Positions 24,704 through 36,670 are shown, counted from the stretch's first letter. The stretch is 64,000 nucleotides of DNA from Streptomyces violascens (GCF_014649955.1 NZ_BMUA01000028.1:33078-97077), one strand, 5' to 3'. Notes: a model not told the origin generated them from the sequence alone. Program-made: numbers and translations.

Positions 24704-26572
24704 GTGAATCCCACCCCCGCACCTGATGCGCCTGAGGCCGACGGCCCTGTCACCGCCCACCGCGGCCCGCTGGTGGCCGAGCCGACGACGGTGCCGCGCC
24801 AGAAGGCCGGGATCCACGGCGAACGACTGACCGCCCGCAGCGAACCGGACCCGCTGGACGCCGCCGACCCCGAGGCCGCCGCCGAGGCGGCCGCCGTCGA
24901 GAACCTGCTGCGCTGCTGGGTACGGGAGAACGACCTGGCCCCGCCCGACGGTCCTGTCCTGCGCATCCCGCTCCCGGCCAGCGGCACCGCGCTGCTCGTG
25001 CCCGTGCCCTACTGGTCGGCCACCGGCTGGCACCGGTTCGCCAGGCCCGCCCTGGAAGGCGGCTCCGGCGGCGCCCCGCCCGCCGACGCCGTCACGGTCG
25101 CCGCCCTGCTCGGCCGCGAGGCAGGCCGGAGCGAAGGCGCCGACCTGGTGGGCCGCGTCGCCGACTCCGTGCGCCGCACCGCGGACTTCATCGCCGACCG
25201 GCGCACCAGCCCCGGCCCCCGCGACACGGCCGATCTCTTCCTCACCGCCGAACAGTCACTCCTCCTGGGCCACCCGCTGCACCCCACCCCGAAGAGCCGC
25301 GAGGGCCTCTCCGAGACGGAAGTGCGCCGCTACTCACCCGAGTTGTGCGGCTCCTTCCCCCTGCACTGGATGGCCGTCGACCCCTCCGTCCTCGCTGCCG
25401 ACTCGGCGTGGACCGAGGGCGGCCGCACCATCGACGCCGCCCAGCTGGCGCGCCGGTTCGCGGGCGACCTCCAACTCCCGCCCGGTACCGTTCCGTTGCC
25501 CCTGCACCCCTGGCAGGCCCGCGACGTCGCCCAGCGCCCGGCCGTCGCCGCGCTGCTCGACGCCGGGCTCCTGCACGACCTGGGCCCGCACGGCGACGAC
25601 TGGCACCCGACGTCCTCGGTCCGCACCGTCCACCGCCCCGGCGCCGACGCCATGCTCAAGCTGTCGCTCGGCGTACGCATCACCAACTCCCGCCGCGAGA
25701 ACCTCCGCAAGGAACTCCACCGGGGCGTGGAGGTCCACCGCCTGCTGCGGGCGGGCCTCGGCGAGGAGTGGCAGTCCGCCCACCCCTGCTTCGACATCGT
25801 CCGCGACCCCGCCTGGCTCGCCGTCGACACCCCGGACGGCGAACCCCTGCCGGGCCTCGACGTCATGGTCCGCCACAACCCGTTCGCGCCCGGCGATGAC
25901 GCCGTCTGCATCGCCGCGCTCACCGCCCCGCGCCCCATGCCGGGCCGTGCGGGGATGCACTCGCGCCTCGCCGACCTGGTGGGCCGGCTCGCCGCCCGCA
26001 CCGGCCGGCCCACCGCGGCCGTCTCCGCCGAGTGGTTCCTGCGCTACCTCGACCAGGTCGTACGCCCGCTGCTCTGGCTGGACGGCACGGCAGGCATCGC
26101 CCTGGAGGCCCACCAGCAGAACACGCTGGTCCTGCTCGACCCCGACGGCTGGCCTGTGGGCGGCCGATACCGCGACAACCAGGGTTACTACTTCCGCGAG
26201 TCGCACCGCGCCGCCCTGGAGCGGCGGCTGCCCGGCATCGGCGCCACCAGCGACACCTTCGTCCCCGACGCAGTGACCGACGAGCGCTTCGCCTACTACC
26301 TCGGCATCAACAACATCCTCGGCCTCATCGGGGCCTTCGGCGCCCAGCACCTCGCCGACGAACGCGTCCTGCTCGCCGCCCTGCGCCAGTTCCTCACCAA
26401 GGCCACCGGCCTCGGCTCGCCCCTGCCCGCCCAGTTGCTGGACAGCGCGACGCTGCGCTGCAAGGCCAACCTGCTGACCCGGCTGCACGGCCTCGACGAA
26501 CTCGTCGGCCCGGTCGACACCCAGTCCGTCTACGTCACCATCACCAACCCCCTTCACATCAACGGAACTTGA
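24704..26572 (+). CDS. NIS siderophore synthetase, IucA/IucC family (first copy)
   Basis: Synthetase of 622 residues that should adenylate a citrate- or dicarboxylate-type carboxyl group and condense it with an amine or alcohol. Family motifs are intact: GHPLHPTPKSREG (about residue 190), LHPWQARDV, the ATP loop around KLSLGVRITNSRREN, EAHQQNTLV (about residue 470) and RDNQGYYF. The C-terminal FhuF-like helical region is present. The GTG start follows AAGGAAG. The gene is 37 bases after the aminotransferase and 29 bases before the acyltransferase, clearly one operon. Confidence 0.9.
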   Translation: MNPTPAPDAPEADGPVTAHRGPLVAEPTTVPRQKAGIHGERLTARSEPDPLDAADPEAAAEAAAVENLLRCWVRENDLAPPDGPVLRIPLPASGTALLVPVPYWSATGWHRFARPALEGGSGGAPPADAVTVAALLGREAGRSEGADLVGRVADSVRRTADFIADRRTSPGPRDTADLFLTAEQSLLLGHPLHPTPKSREGLSETEVRRYSPELCGSFPLHWMAVDPSVLAADSAWTEGGRTIDAAQLARRFAGDLQLPPGTVPLPLHPWQARDVAQRPAVAALLDAGLLHDLGPHGDDWHPTSSVRTVHRPGADAMLKLSLGVRITNSRRENLRKELHRGVEVHRLLRAGLGEEWQSAHPCFDIVRDPAWLAVDTPDGEPLPGLDVMVRHNPFAPGDDAVCIAALTAPRPMPGRAGMHSRLADLVGRLAARTGRPTAAVSAEWFLRYLDQVVRPLLWLDGTAGIALEAHQQNTLVLLDPDGWPVGGRYRDNQGYYFRESHRAALERRLPGIGATSDTFVPDAVTDERFAYYLGINNILGLIGAFGAQHLADERVLLAALRQFLTKATGLGSPLPAQLLDSATLRCKANLLTRLHGLDELVGPVDTQSVYVTITNPLHINGT

Positions 26573-26601
26573 CCCGTACGAACTGCGAGAGGAACGTCGC
26601 C

Positions 26602-27507
26602 GTGCCTCCCACCGATGCGAGCACCGACGCCGACGCCGATCCGGCCCCCCACCAGGGGGCGGAGGCCGACGACACCCTGGATCTGGAGCTGCCCGGCGAA
26701 CTGATCGCCCTGTTCGGCGACAGCGCCGCCCGGCCGGACGGTCCGGGCCCGGAGCGGCCCGGGTCCGGTGGGCCCGCCGGGGCCGAGCTCGGCGGGCCCG
26801 GCACCGCTGCCGCCCCCTCGGGCTCGGGGACCGGCGGCGCGGAACCTCTCACCGGCGACGTCGCCCAGCAGTGGCCCGGCAGCGACGTGCTGCCGCAGTC
26901 AGGCAGTGCTGCCCGGCCGACTTACCCCGTCGTCGAGGACCTGCTCGATTCCCCCGGCGACTGGGCGCCGGTCACCACCCCGCTCGGAGTGTTCCAGCTC
27001 GTACCCGTACGTCTCGAACGCGACCTCGCCCTCCTTGCCCGGTGGATGAACGACCCCGCCGTGGCGGCCTTCTGGGACCTGGAGGGACCCGCGTCCGTCA
27101 CCGCCGACCATCTGCGCAATCAGCTCGACGGCGACGGCCGCAGCGTGCCCTGTGTGGGCGTCCTCGGCGGAACCCCCATGAGCTACTGGGAGATCTACCG
27201 CGCGGACCTGGACCCGCTGGCCCGCCACTATCCGGCCCGCCCGCACGACACCGGTCTCCATCTGCTCATCGGCGGCGTCGCCGACCGCGGCCGGGGCGTC
27301 GGGACCACCCTGCTCAGGGCCGCCGCCGACCTGGTCATCGACAACCGTCCGCACTGCTCCCGTGTGATCGCCGAACCCGATCTGCGCAACACCCCTTCCG
27401 TCTCCGCGTTCCTCAGCGCCGGCTTCCGCTTCCACGCGGAGGTCGACCTGCCCGACAAGCGAGCCGCCCTGATGGTCCGCGACCGCGCGCTCAGGAACCT
27501 GCTGTGA
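26602..27507 (+). CDS. Siderophore N-acyltransferase (IucB/RhbD-type GNAT)
   Basis: Protein of 301 residues. The N-terminal 110 residues are low-complexity, rich in Gly, Pro, Ala and Asp; the remainder is a GNAT fold of the type that acylates the amine of siderophore precursors (Acetyltransf_8). Diagnostic parts are RWMNDPAVAAFWDLEGP, PMSYWEIYRADLDPLA, the acetyl-CoA loop DRGRGVGTTLLRAAA and EPDLRNTPSVSAFLSAGF. The GTG at 26602 follows GAGAGGA. In rhizobactin and aerobactin pathways the partner is an N-hydroxylated amine, but no N-monooxygenase gene is seen here. Confidence 0.82.
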   Translation: MPPTDASTDADADPAPHQGAEADDTLDLELPGELIALFGDSAARPDGPGPERPGSGGPAGAELGGPGTAAAPSGSGTGGAEPLTGDVAQQWPGSDVLPQSGSAARPTYPVVEDLLDSPGDWAPVTTPLGVFQLVPVRLERDLALLARWMNDPAVAAFWDLEGPASVTADHLRNQLDGDGRSVPCVGVLGGTPMSYWEIYRADLDPLARHYPARPHDTGLHLLIGGVADRGRGVGTTLLRAAADLVIDNRPHCSRVIAEPDLRNTPSVSAFLSAGFRFHAEVDLPDKRAALMVRDRALRNLL

Positions 27508-27567
27508 ACGCCCCGTCGCTCCGCATACACCTCTAGCCCCGAATCGGTTCGACCCCGAGGAGTCCCC

Positions 27568-29493
27568 ATGCCGAACCCTCCTTCCCCCGATGAATCCCGC
27601 GGCCTCCTCGACCCCGAAGCCCCGCCCGGGCTGCTGGCCCCTCCCGAGCTGAACCGCGAGGCCTGGGACCGTGCGGGACGCCTCCTCCTGGCGAAGATGA
27701 TCGGTGCCTTCGCCTACGAGGAAATCGTGCAACCAACGGTAGAGCCCACCACTGACAATGCTGGGTCGGACGGGAAAAGCACAGGTCAGTACGGGTTCTC
27801 GCTGGACGACGGCAGCACTTTGACCTACCTGGCCCGGCGCGGTGCCTACGGCGGCTGGCAGGTGGATCCCGACTCCGTCCGCCGTACCGGGCAGGGCGCG
27901 CCGAGCGCGGGGGAGCCGGACGACCGGAACACTCCAGGACACCCGCTCCCGTCCGCCGAGCCCTTCGGCGATCCCATCCGCTTCCTCGGGCTTGCCCGCC
28001 GGACCCTCGGCGTCGACGGGGCCACCTTCGGACACCTCGTACGGGAACTCACCGCCACCCTGGCCGCGGACGCCCGCCTGCACTCCACCGCACTGTCCGC
28101 GGCCCAGCTCGCCGACCTGGGCTACGCCGAGCTGGAGGGCCACCAGACCGGCCACCCCTGGCTCGTGCTCAACAAGGGCCGGCTCGGGTTCTCCGCCGAC
28201 GACGCGGCGCGCTGGAGCCCGGAAGCCCGCACCGAGGCCAGGCTGCCCTGGATCGCGGTCCGCACGGACCTCGCCAGCTACCGGGGCGTCGGGCCGCTGG
28301 CCACGCCGGACCGGCTCTACGACCGCGAGCTCGACGCCCCCGTCCGCGAGGCGTTCGCCGCCACGCTCCGGGCCAGGGGCCTCGACCCGGAGGCCTACCT
28401 CTACCTGCCCGTCCACCCCTGGCAGTGGACGGAGATGATCCTTCCGCTCTTCGCCCCGGCCGTCGCCGACAACGCCATCGTGCCGCTGCCCACCGACGGG
28501 GACGTACGGCTGCCGCAGCAGTCCATCCGCACCTTCCTGAACCTGTCGCGGCCCGAACGTCACACGGTGAAACTGCCGCTGTCCATCCTCAACACCCTGG
28601 TCTGGCGGGGCCTGCCGACCGAGCGCACCGTGGCCGCGCCCGCCGTCACGGCCTGGGTGCAGGGCCTGTGCGAGCGGGACGCCTTCCTGCGGGACGAATG
28701 CCGGGTGATCCTGCTCGGCGAGGTCGCCTCGGTCGCCGTGGAGCACCCGCTGTACGACCGCATCGCCGAAGTCCCCTACCAGTACAAGGAGTTGCTCGGT
28801 GCGATCTGGCGCGAGCCCCTGCCGCAGCGGCTCGCGGCGGGCGAACGGGCCCGCACCTTGGCCGCGCTGCTCCACACCGACCCCGAAGGGCGCGCCTTCA
28901 CGGCCGAGCTCGTCGCCCGCTCGGGGCTCCCGCCCCAGGTGTGGCTGCGCCGGCTGTTCAGTGCCCTGCTGCCGCCGCTGCTGCACTTCCTCTACCGCTA
29001 CGGAACCGTCTTCTCCCCGCACGGGGAGAACGCCATCGTCGTCTTCGACGACCAGGACGTGCCCGTACGCCTGGCGATCAAGGACTTCGTCGACGACATC
29101 AATGTGAGCGCCGAGCACCTTCCCGAGCACGACTCGATGCCCGAGGACGTGCGGAACATCCTCCTTACAGAAGCGCCCTCCTTCCTCACGCAATTCATTC
29201 ATTCGGGGCTCTTCGTGGGCGTCTTCCGCTTTCTGGCCCCGCTCTGCGAGGACCAACTGGGCGTACCCGAGGCCGACTTCTGGGCCCTGGTGCGCGACGA
29301 GATCCTGCGCCACCAGGCGCGTTTCCCGCACGAGAAGGACCGCCACGAAACGTTCGACCTGCTCACGCCCCGGATCGACCGGCTCTGCCTCAACCGGAAC
29401 CGGCTGCACACGGACGGCTACCGGGACCGCCCCGAGCGGCCGCACGCCACCGTGCACGGCACCGTGGCGAACCCTCTCGCAGCGGCTGAGTGA
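27568..29493 (+). CDS. NIS siderophore synthetase, IucA/IucC family (second copy)
   Basis: Second synthetase of 641 residues, completing a two-synthetase system able to add two arms to a dicarboxylic core. Motifs: GHQTGHPWLVLNKGRLGFS (a variant of the His-Pro ATP motif, about residue 190), LPVHPWQWTEM, the ATP loop RTFLNLSRPERHTVKLPLSI, SPHGENAIVVF (the EAHxQN equivalent) and VRLAIKDFVDDINVS. It is only distantly similar to the first copy, so the two likely differ in substrate. GAGGAG precedes the ATG. No exporter, decarboxylase or uptake gene follows in the window. Confidence 0.9.
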   Translation: MPNPPSPDESRGLLDPEAPPGLLAPPELNREAWDRAGRLLLAKMIGAFAYEEIVQPTVEPTTDNAGSDGKSTGQYGFSLDDGSTLTYLARRGAYGGWQVDPDSVRRTGQGAPSAGEPDDRNTPGHPLPSAEPFGDPIRFLGLARRTLGVDGATFGHLVRELTATLAADARLHSTALSAAQLADLGYAELEGHQTGHPWLVLNKGRLGFSADDAARWSPEARTEARLPWIAVRTDLASYRGVGPLATPDRLYDRELDAPVREAFAATLRARGLDPEAYLYLPVHPWQWTEMILPLFAPAVADNAIVPLPTDGDVRLPQQSIRTFLNLSRPERHTVKLPLSILNTLVWRGLPTERTVAAPAVTAWVQGLCERDAFLRDECRVILLGEVASVAVEHPLYDRIAEVPYQYKELLGAIWREPLPQRLAAGERARTLAALLHTDPEGRAFTAELVARSGLPPQVWLRRLFSALLPPLLHFLYRYGTVFSPHGENAIVVFDDQDVPVRLAIKDFVDDINVSAEHLPEHDSMPEDVRNILLTEAPSFLTQFIHSGLFVGVFRFLAPLCEDQLGVPEADFWALVRDEILRHQARFPHEKDRHETFDLLTPRIDRLCLNRNRLHTDGYRDRPERPHATVHGTVANPLAAAE

Positions 29494-29530
29494 TCGGATT
29501 GTCAGTGACGAGCCGTAGGGTGGTCTGGCT

Positions 29531-31501
29531 ATGACAAAGCCTTCACTCCCCGAGCTCCTGCACGCCGCCGTCACCGCCGTCGGCGGCGTGGAGCGGCCTG
29601 GCCAGGTCACCATGGCCACGGCTGTCGCCGATGCCGTCGACGACAGCTCCCACCTGCTGGTCCAGGCCGGGACGGGCACCGGAAAGTCCCTCGGCTACCT
29701 GGTGCCGGCCCTCGCGCACGGGGAGCGCGTCGTGATCGCCACGGCCACCCTGGCGCTCCAGCGCCAGCTCGTGGAGCGCGACCTGCCGCGCACCGTGGAC
29801 GCGCTGCACCCGCTGCTGCGGCGCCGTCCGCAGTTCGCGATGCTGAAGGGCCGCTCGAATTACCTGTGCCTGCACCGCCTCCATGAGGGCGCGCCGCAGG
29901 ACGAGGACGAGGGGCTCTTCGACCAGTTCGAGTCGGCCGCCCCCACCAGCAAGCTGGGCCAGGACCTGCTGAGGATGCGGGACTGGGCGGACGAGACCGA
30001 GACCGGCGACCGTGACGACCTGACGCCGGGCGTCTCGGACAAGGCGTGGGGACAGGTCTCCGTCTCCTCCCGCGAGTGTCTGGGCGCCACGAAGTGCGCC
30101 TATGGGGCGGAGTGCTTCGCGGAGATGGCCCGGGAGCGCGCCAAGCTCTCCGATGTCGTCGTCACCAACCACGCCCTCCTCGCCATCGACGCGATCGAGG
30201 GCGCCCCGGTGCTTCCGCAGCACGAGGTGCTGATCGTCGACGAGGCCCATGAGCTGGTCTCCCGGGTCACCGGCGTCGCGACCGGCGAGCTCACCCCCGG
30301 TCAGGTCAACCGGGCCGTGCGGCGCAGCGCCAAGCTGGTCAACGAGAAGGTGGCCGATCAGCTGCAGACCGCCTCCGAGGGCTTCGAGCGGGTGATGGAG
30401 CTGGCGCTGCCGGGCCGCCTGGAGGAGGTCCCGGAGGACCTCGGCTATGCGCTGATGGCGCTGCGCGACGCCGCCCGCGAGGTGATCTCGGCGCTCGGCT
30501 CCACCCGCGACAAGTCCGTCCAGGACGAGGACGCCGTGCGCAAGCAGGCCGTCGCCATGCTGGAGACGGTGCACGGCGTGGCGGAGCGAATCACCAACGG
30601 CTCCGAGTGGGACGTCGTCTGGTACGAGCGCCATGACCGCTTCGGCGCCTCGCTGCGGGTCGCCCCGCTCTCGGTGTCGGGCCTGCTCAGGGAGAAGCTC
30701 TTCACGGACCGCTCGGTCGTCCTGACCTCCGCGACGCTCAAGCTGGGCGGGGACTTCAACGGGGTGGGCGCCTCGCTCGGCCTCTCTCCGGAGGGCACCG
30801 GCGGCGAGGACGTTCCGCAGTGGAAGGGTCTCGATGTCGGCTCGCCCTTCGACTACCCCAAGCAGGGCATCCTCTACGTCGCCAAGCACCTGGCCACCCC
30901 GGGCCGGGAGGGTTCGCGCGGCGACATGATGGACGAGCTGGCCGAGCTGGTGGAGGCCGCCGGCGGCCGCACCCTCGGCCTGTTCTCCTCGATGCGGGCC
31001 GCCCAGGCCGCCGCCGAGGAGCTGCGCGGCCGCCTGGAGAATCCGATTCTGCTCCAGGGCGAGGAGACGCTGGGCGAGCTGATCAAGTCGTTCGCGGCCG
31101 ACCCGAAGACCTGTCTGTTCGGCACGCTGTCCCTGTGGCAGGGCGTGGATGTGCCCGGCCCGAGCTGCCAGCTGGTGGTCATGGACCGGATCCCGTTCCC
31201 GCGTCCCGACGACCCGCTGATGAGCGCCCGCCAGAAGGCGGTGGAGGAGGGCGGCGGCAACGGCTTCATGGCCGTGGCAGCCACGCATGCGGCGCTTCTG
31301 ATGGCGCAGGGCGCGGGCCGGCTCGTACGGGCGACGGGTGACCGGGGCGTGGTCGCGGTGCTCGATCCGCGACTGGCCAACGCCCGCTACGGCAGCTATC
31401 TGCGGGCTTCGCTGCCCGACTTCTGGTACACCACGGACCGTAACCAGGCGCGTCGCTCGCTCGCCGCCATCGACGCGGCGGCCCAGGCCGACGGCAAGTA
31501 G
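29531..31501 (+). CDS. dinG: ATP-dependent DNA helicase, DinG family
   Basis: Superfamily 2 iron-sulfur helicase of 656 residues, probably unwinding R-loops, D-loops or stalled fork structures 5' to 3'. Walker A is GTGTGKSLGYLVPAL (about residue 50). Four cysteines for the 4Fe-4S cluster are found in NYLCLHR and CLGATKCAYGAEC. The helicase box is IVDEAHEL, and motif VI is near MAQGAGRLVRATGDRG. A TAGGGT hexamer ends nine bases before the ATG, so the leader is very short and there is no ribosome site. It converges on lexA, with two terminators between them. Confidence 0.92.
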   Translation: MTKPSLPELLHAAVTAVGGVERPGQVTMATAVADAVDDSSHLLVQAGTGTGKSLGYLVPALAHGERVVIATATLALQRQLVERDLPRTVDALHPLLRRRPQFAMLKGRSNYLCLHRLHEGAPQDEDEGLFDQFESAAPTSKLGQDLLRMRDWADETETGDRDDLTPGVSDKAWGQVSVSSRECLGATKCAYGAECFAEMARERAKLSDVVVTNHALLAIDAIEGAPVLPQHEVLIVDEAHELVSRVTGVATGELTPGQVNRAVRRSAKLVNEKVADQLQTASEGFERVMELALPGRLEEVPEDLGYALMALRDAAREVISALGSTRDKSVQDEDAVRKQAVAMLETVHGVAERITNGSEWDVVWYERHDRFGASLRVAPLSVSGLLREKLFTDRSVVLTSATLKLGGDFNGVGASLGLSPEGTGGEDVPQWKGLDVGSPFDYPKQGILYVAKHLATPGREGSRGDMMDELAELVEAAGGRTLGLFSSMRAAQAAAEELRGRLENPILLQGEETLGELIKSFAADPKTCLFGTLSLWQGVDVPGPSCQLVVMDRIPFPRPDDPLMSARQKAVEEGGGNGFMAVAATHAALLMAQGAGRLVRATGDRGVVAVLDPRLANARYGSYLRASLPDFWYTTDRNQARRSLAAIDAAAQADGK

Positions 31502-31511
31502 AACGGGTGCC

Positions 31512-31550
31512 GCTCCCGCCCGCAGCACGCGGGCGGGAGCACCTCCTTTT
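31512..31550 (+). terminator. Rho-independent terminator of dinG
   Basis: Perfect 12-base-pair stem (gctcccgcccgc with gcgggcgggagc), five-base loop, then acctcctttt. This is one of the few hairpins here with a pyrimidine/T-rich tail. Confidence 0.88.
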
Positions 31551-31587
31551 CGCGCTGCGGACACAGCGTGCTGCTGCGGACACAGCA

Positions 31588-31622
31588 GGGCCCCGGGACC
31601 GGCGCAGGGGGTCCCGGGGCCC
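31588..31622 (-). terminator. Terminator of lexA
   Basis: Perfect 13-base-pair stem (gggccccgggacc with ggtcccggggccc) with a nine-base loop, 20 bases after the lexA stop. Between this and the dinG terminator a 14-base sequence, gctgcggacacagc, occurs twice. Confidence 0.75.
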
Positions 31623-31642
31623 GGTCAGAGCCGGCGGAGGGG

Positions 31643-32431
31643 TCAGACCCGCCGGAGCACCGCCACGACCTTGCCCAGAATGGTCGCGTCGTCGCCGGGA
31701 ATCGGCTGGTAGGCGGCGTTGTGCGGGAGCAGCCAGATGTGGTTGTCCTCGCGCTTGAAGCGCTTGACGGTGGCCTCGCCGTCCAGCATCGCGGCGACGA
31801 TGTCGCCGTTCTCGGCGACGGGCTGGCGGCGCACCGTGACCCAGTCGCCGTCACAGATCGCGGCTTCGATCATCGAGTCGCCGACGACCTTCAGGACGAA
31901 CAGTTCACCGTCGCCGACGAGCTGGCGGGGGAGAGGGAAGACGTCCTCGACCGACTCCTCGGCGAGGATCGGGCCACCGGCGGCGATCCGGCCCACCAGC
32001 GGGACGTAGGAGGCGGCGGGCTTGCCCGCGGTGTCGGTGGGCTGGCTGCTCGGCTGGTCGGAGCCCCGGACCTCGTACGCGCGGGGCCGGTGCGGGTCGC
32101 GGCGCAGGAACCCCTTGCGCTCCAGGGCCATCAGCTGGTGGGCGACGGACGAGGTGCTGGAGAGGCCGACAGCCTGGCCGATCTCCCGCATCGACGGCGG
32201 GTAGCCACGCCGTTGCACGGAGTCCCGGATGACCTCGATGACCCGCCGCTGCCGGTCGGTGAGCCCCGAGCTGTCCGCCCTGATCCCTGGAGGTCGGCCG
32301 GGCAGCGAGCGGGCACGCCCGGAGTCCGCCCCCTGGTTCGTGACTGCGTCATTCATGGCATGCACCGGCTCAAGTCGGGTCTGGGAGCGGTCCTGGGCAG
32401 TGATGGTGGCACTGTCTGCGGTGGTGGTCAC
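31643..32431 (-). CDS. lexA: SOS repressor LexA
   Basis: Transcriptional repressor of 262 residues that self-cleaves when RecA is activated by DNA damage. The winged-helix domain includes LTDRQRRVIEVIRDSVQRRG and the recognition segment SMREIGQAVGLSSTSSVAHQL. The cleavage site is Ala-Gly in GRIAAGGPILAE, and the catalytic dyad is Ser in VVGDSMIEA and Lys in ATVKRFKRE. The N-terminal 50 residues before the HTH are an actinobacterial extension. The GTG at 32431 is chosen for GAGAGGGG five bases upstream. An SOS box upstream indicates autoregulation. Confidence 0.95.
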   Translation of the reverse strand: MTTTADSATITAQDRSQTRLEPVHAMNDAVTNQGADSGRARSLPGRPPGIRADSSGLTDRQRRVIEVIRDSVQRRGYPPSMREIGQAVGLSSTSSVAHQLMALERKGFLRRDPHRPRAYEVRGSDQPSSQPTDTAGKPAASYVPLVGRIAAGGPILAEESVEDVFPLPRQLVGDGELFVLKVVGDSMIEAAICDGDWVTVRRQPVAENGDIVAAMLDGEATVKRFKREDNHIWLLPHNAAYQPIPGDDATILGKVVAVLRRV

Positions 32432-32494
32432 GTCGGCCCCTCTCGAAATGGTCTCCCTAGCTGGACAACGGTAGTTGCTTTCGAAAGGTTGCGC

Positions 32495-32508
32495 CAAACA
32501 CACGTTCG
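32495..32508 (-). promoter_or_regulatory. SOS box (LexA operator) of lexA
   Basis: Read on the lexA strand the site is CGAACGTGTGTTTG, which fits CGAACRNRYGTTCG with one mismatch. It lies 64 bases upstream of the lexA start codon, where LexA would repress its own gene. Confidence 0.8.
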
Positions 32509-32580
32509 AGTGAAAAATCGCAGAACGCGCTACGCAGCTCTGCGGGTGGGTGTATGTGCGAGTCCCGATTGGGGGCCCGT

Positions 32581-32594
32581 CGAACGGCAATTCG
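32581..32594. promoter_or_regulatory. Second SOS-box-like site
   Basis: CGAACGGCAATTCG differs from the CGAAC-N4-GTTCG core at one position. It is 86 bases from the first box, deeper in the 555-base lexA/nrdR gap, and could extend LexA control or be accidental. Confidence 0.35.
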
Positions 32595-32829
32595 GCCCAT
32601 TACGGTACCCTTCACCGCCGGGGCCGGACGCTTGGCGACCGCCCCTCGGGGACCGTTCCGGTGGCAGCCGTGTGTCGCTCACGACGACGGCGTACCGGCG
32701 CACAGTCTGTCATCCGGCACCCTGCAAACCAGCGCTGCGACGCGCTTCCCGTAACCTCTTGGGCGGCCGGAAATCGCCGGGCCTCAGCTGGGGTTTCGCG
32801 ACACGCGGTAGGGCTGGATAACCGGAGAA

Positions 32830-32877
32830 ACCCTAGATCTAGTGGTTGGATTGGTGCAGCCACCCAGAAGTTGTGGT
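32830..32877 (+). promoter_or_regulatory. Tandem NrdR boxes upstream of nrdR-nrdJ
   Basis: Two 16-base elements, accctagatctagtgg (32830-32845) and acccagaagttgtggt (32862-32877), share the ACxC...GTGg ends of NrdR boxes and start exactly 32 bases apart, three helical turns. Tandem boxes with this spacing are the known binding pattern of NrdR, so the operon is probably autoregulated. Confidence 0.72.
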
Positions 32878-32986
32878 CCATGGTCCTTCAAGACCCTGGC
32901 CATCGCCTATGCTTGTGGTCGCTTCGCGGGAGGTTTCCAGGCCCGCCGAGGCTATTCAGTCGTGCTGTGAAGGAGGGTTGGGAACC

Positions 32987-33508
32987 ATGCACTGCCCCTT
33001 CTGCAGGCACCCCGACAGCCGTGTCGTCGACAGTCGTACGACCGACGACGGCACGTCGATCCGCCGGCGCCGCCAGTGCCCCGACTGCTCCCGTCGCTTC
33101 ACGACGGTGGAGACGGCCTCGCTGATGGTCATCAAGCGTTCCGGCGTGACCGAGCCCTTCAGCCGCACCAAGGTCATCTCCGGCGTCCGCAAGGCATGCC
33201 AGGGGCGGCCCGTCACCGAGGACGCCCTCGCCAAGCTCGGCCAGCGAGTCGAAGAGGCGGTGCGCGCCACCGGCAGCGCCGAGCTGACCACCCACGACGT
33301 GGGGCTCGCCATACTCGGCCCCCTGCAGGAGCTCGACCTCGTCGCGTTCCTGCGCTTCGCGTCCGTCTACCGGGCTTTCGACACGCTCGAAGACTTCGAG
33401 GCCGCCATCGTGGAACTCCGCGAGCGGCGTCCTCCCGCAGACCAATCAGACGAGTGCGTGGCCGGCGTGACCCCCGAGGTCCCCGTGCCCGCCACCGCTG
33501 CCGACTGA
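32987..33508 (+). CDS. nrdR: Ribonucleotide reductase repressor NrdR
   Basis: Zinc-ribbon/ATP-cone repressor of 173 residues that senses ATP/dATP and represses ribonucleotide reductase genes. The zinc ribbon is MHCPFCRHPDSRVVDSRTT with the second Cys pair in RRRQCPDCSRRFTT. The ATP-cone covers about residues 46-136, beginning VIKRSGVTEPFSRTKV. The C-terminal 25 residues are a variable tail. AGGAGG precedes the ATG by about 11 bases. It is transcribed together with nrdJ, as in S. coelicolor. Confidence 0.95.
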   Translation: MHCPFCRHPDSRVVDSRTTDDGTSIRRRRQCPDCSRRFTTVETASLMVIKRSGVTEPFSRTKVISGVRKACQGRPVTEDALAKLGQRVEEAVRATGSAELTTHDVGLAILGPLQELDLVAFLRFASVYRAFDTLEDFEAAIVELRERRPPADQSDECVAGVTPEVPVPATAAD

Positions 33509-33664
33509 CCGAGGGGCCCGGACCGGGCCCGAGGTCGCCGATCGGCGGCAATCCAGGACCTGCCAGGGGTGAGCTTCCGCTGCGCCCGTGGCAACAGACA
33601 AACACCGTGCCTTGGGAACATTCAGGCACTTTTGGGCGTTTTTGCCCGCGTATGGGAGGCGGCA

Positions 33665-36559
<2,895 letters not shown>

Positions 36560-36625
36560 TCACGGGCGCGCCACGTCGGGCGGATCGTCCGACGTAGTGC
36601 GCAGGTTGAGCTGAGAAGAAGTGCA

Positions 36626-36657
36626 CTGAGGGGACCGGCAATCGCCGGTCCCCTCAG
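36626..36657. terminator. Bidirectional terminator, nrdJ / terD-like gene
   Basis: Perfect 14-base-pair stem (ctgaggggaccggc with gccggtcccctcag) with a four-base loop aatc, between convergent genes. Confidence 0.82.
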
Positions 36658-36670
36658 TCGTGCGCACACG

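Larger units (their letters stand above)
32432..32986. other. 555-base lexA/nrdR divergent control region
   Basis: No gene was recognised in this gap. It holds one good and one weaker SOS-type box near lexA and a pair of NrdR-type boxes near nrdR, with a segment rich in short inverted repeats in between (about 32600-32810). The two divergent promoters must both lie here. Confidence 0.55.

Noticed and set aside
32432..32986. Cobalamin riboswitch before the B12-dependent reductase operon
   Set aside because: No B12-box-like conserved core was seen in the lexA/nrdR gap, and NrdR boxes explain control.
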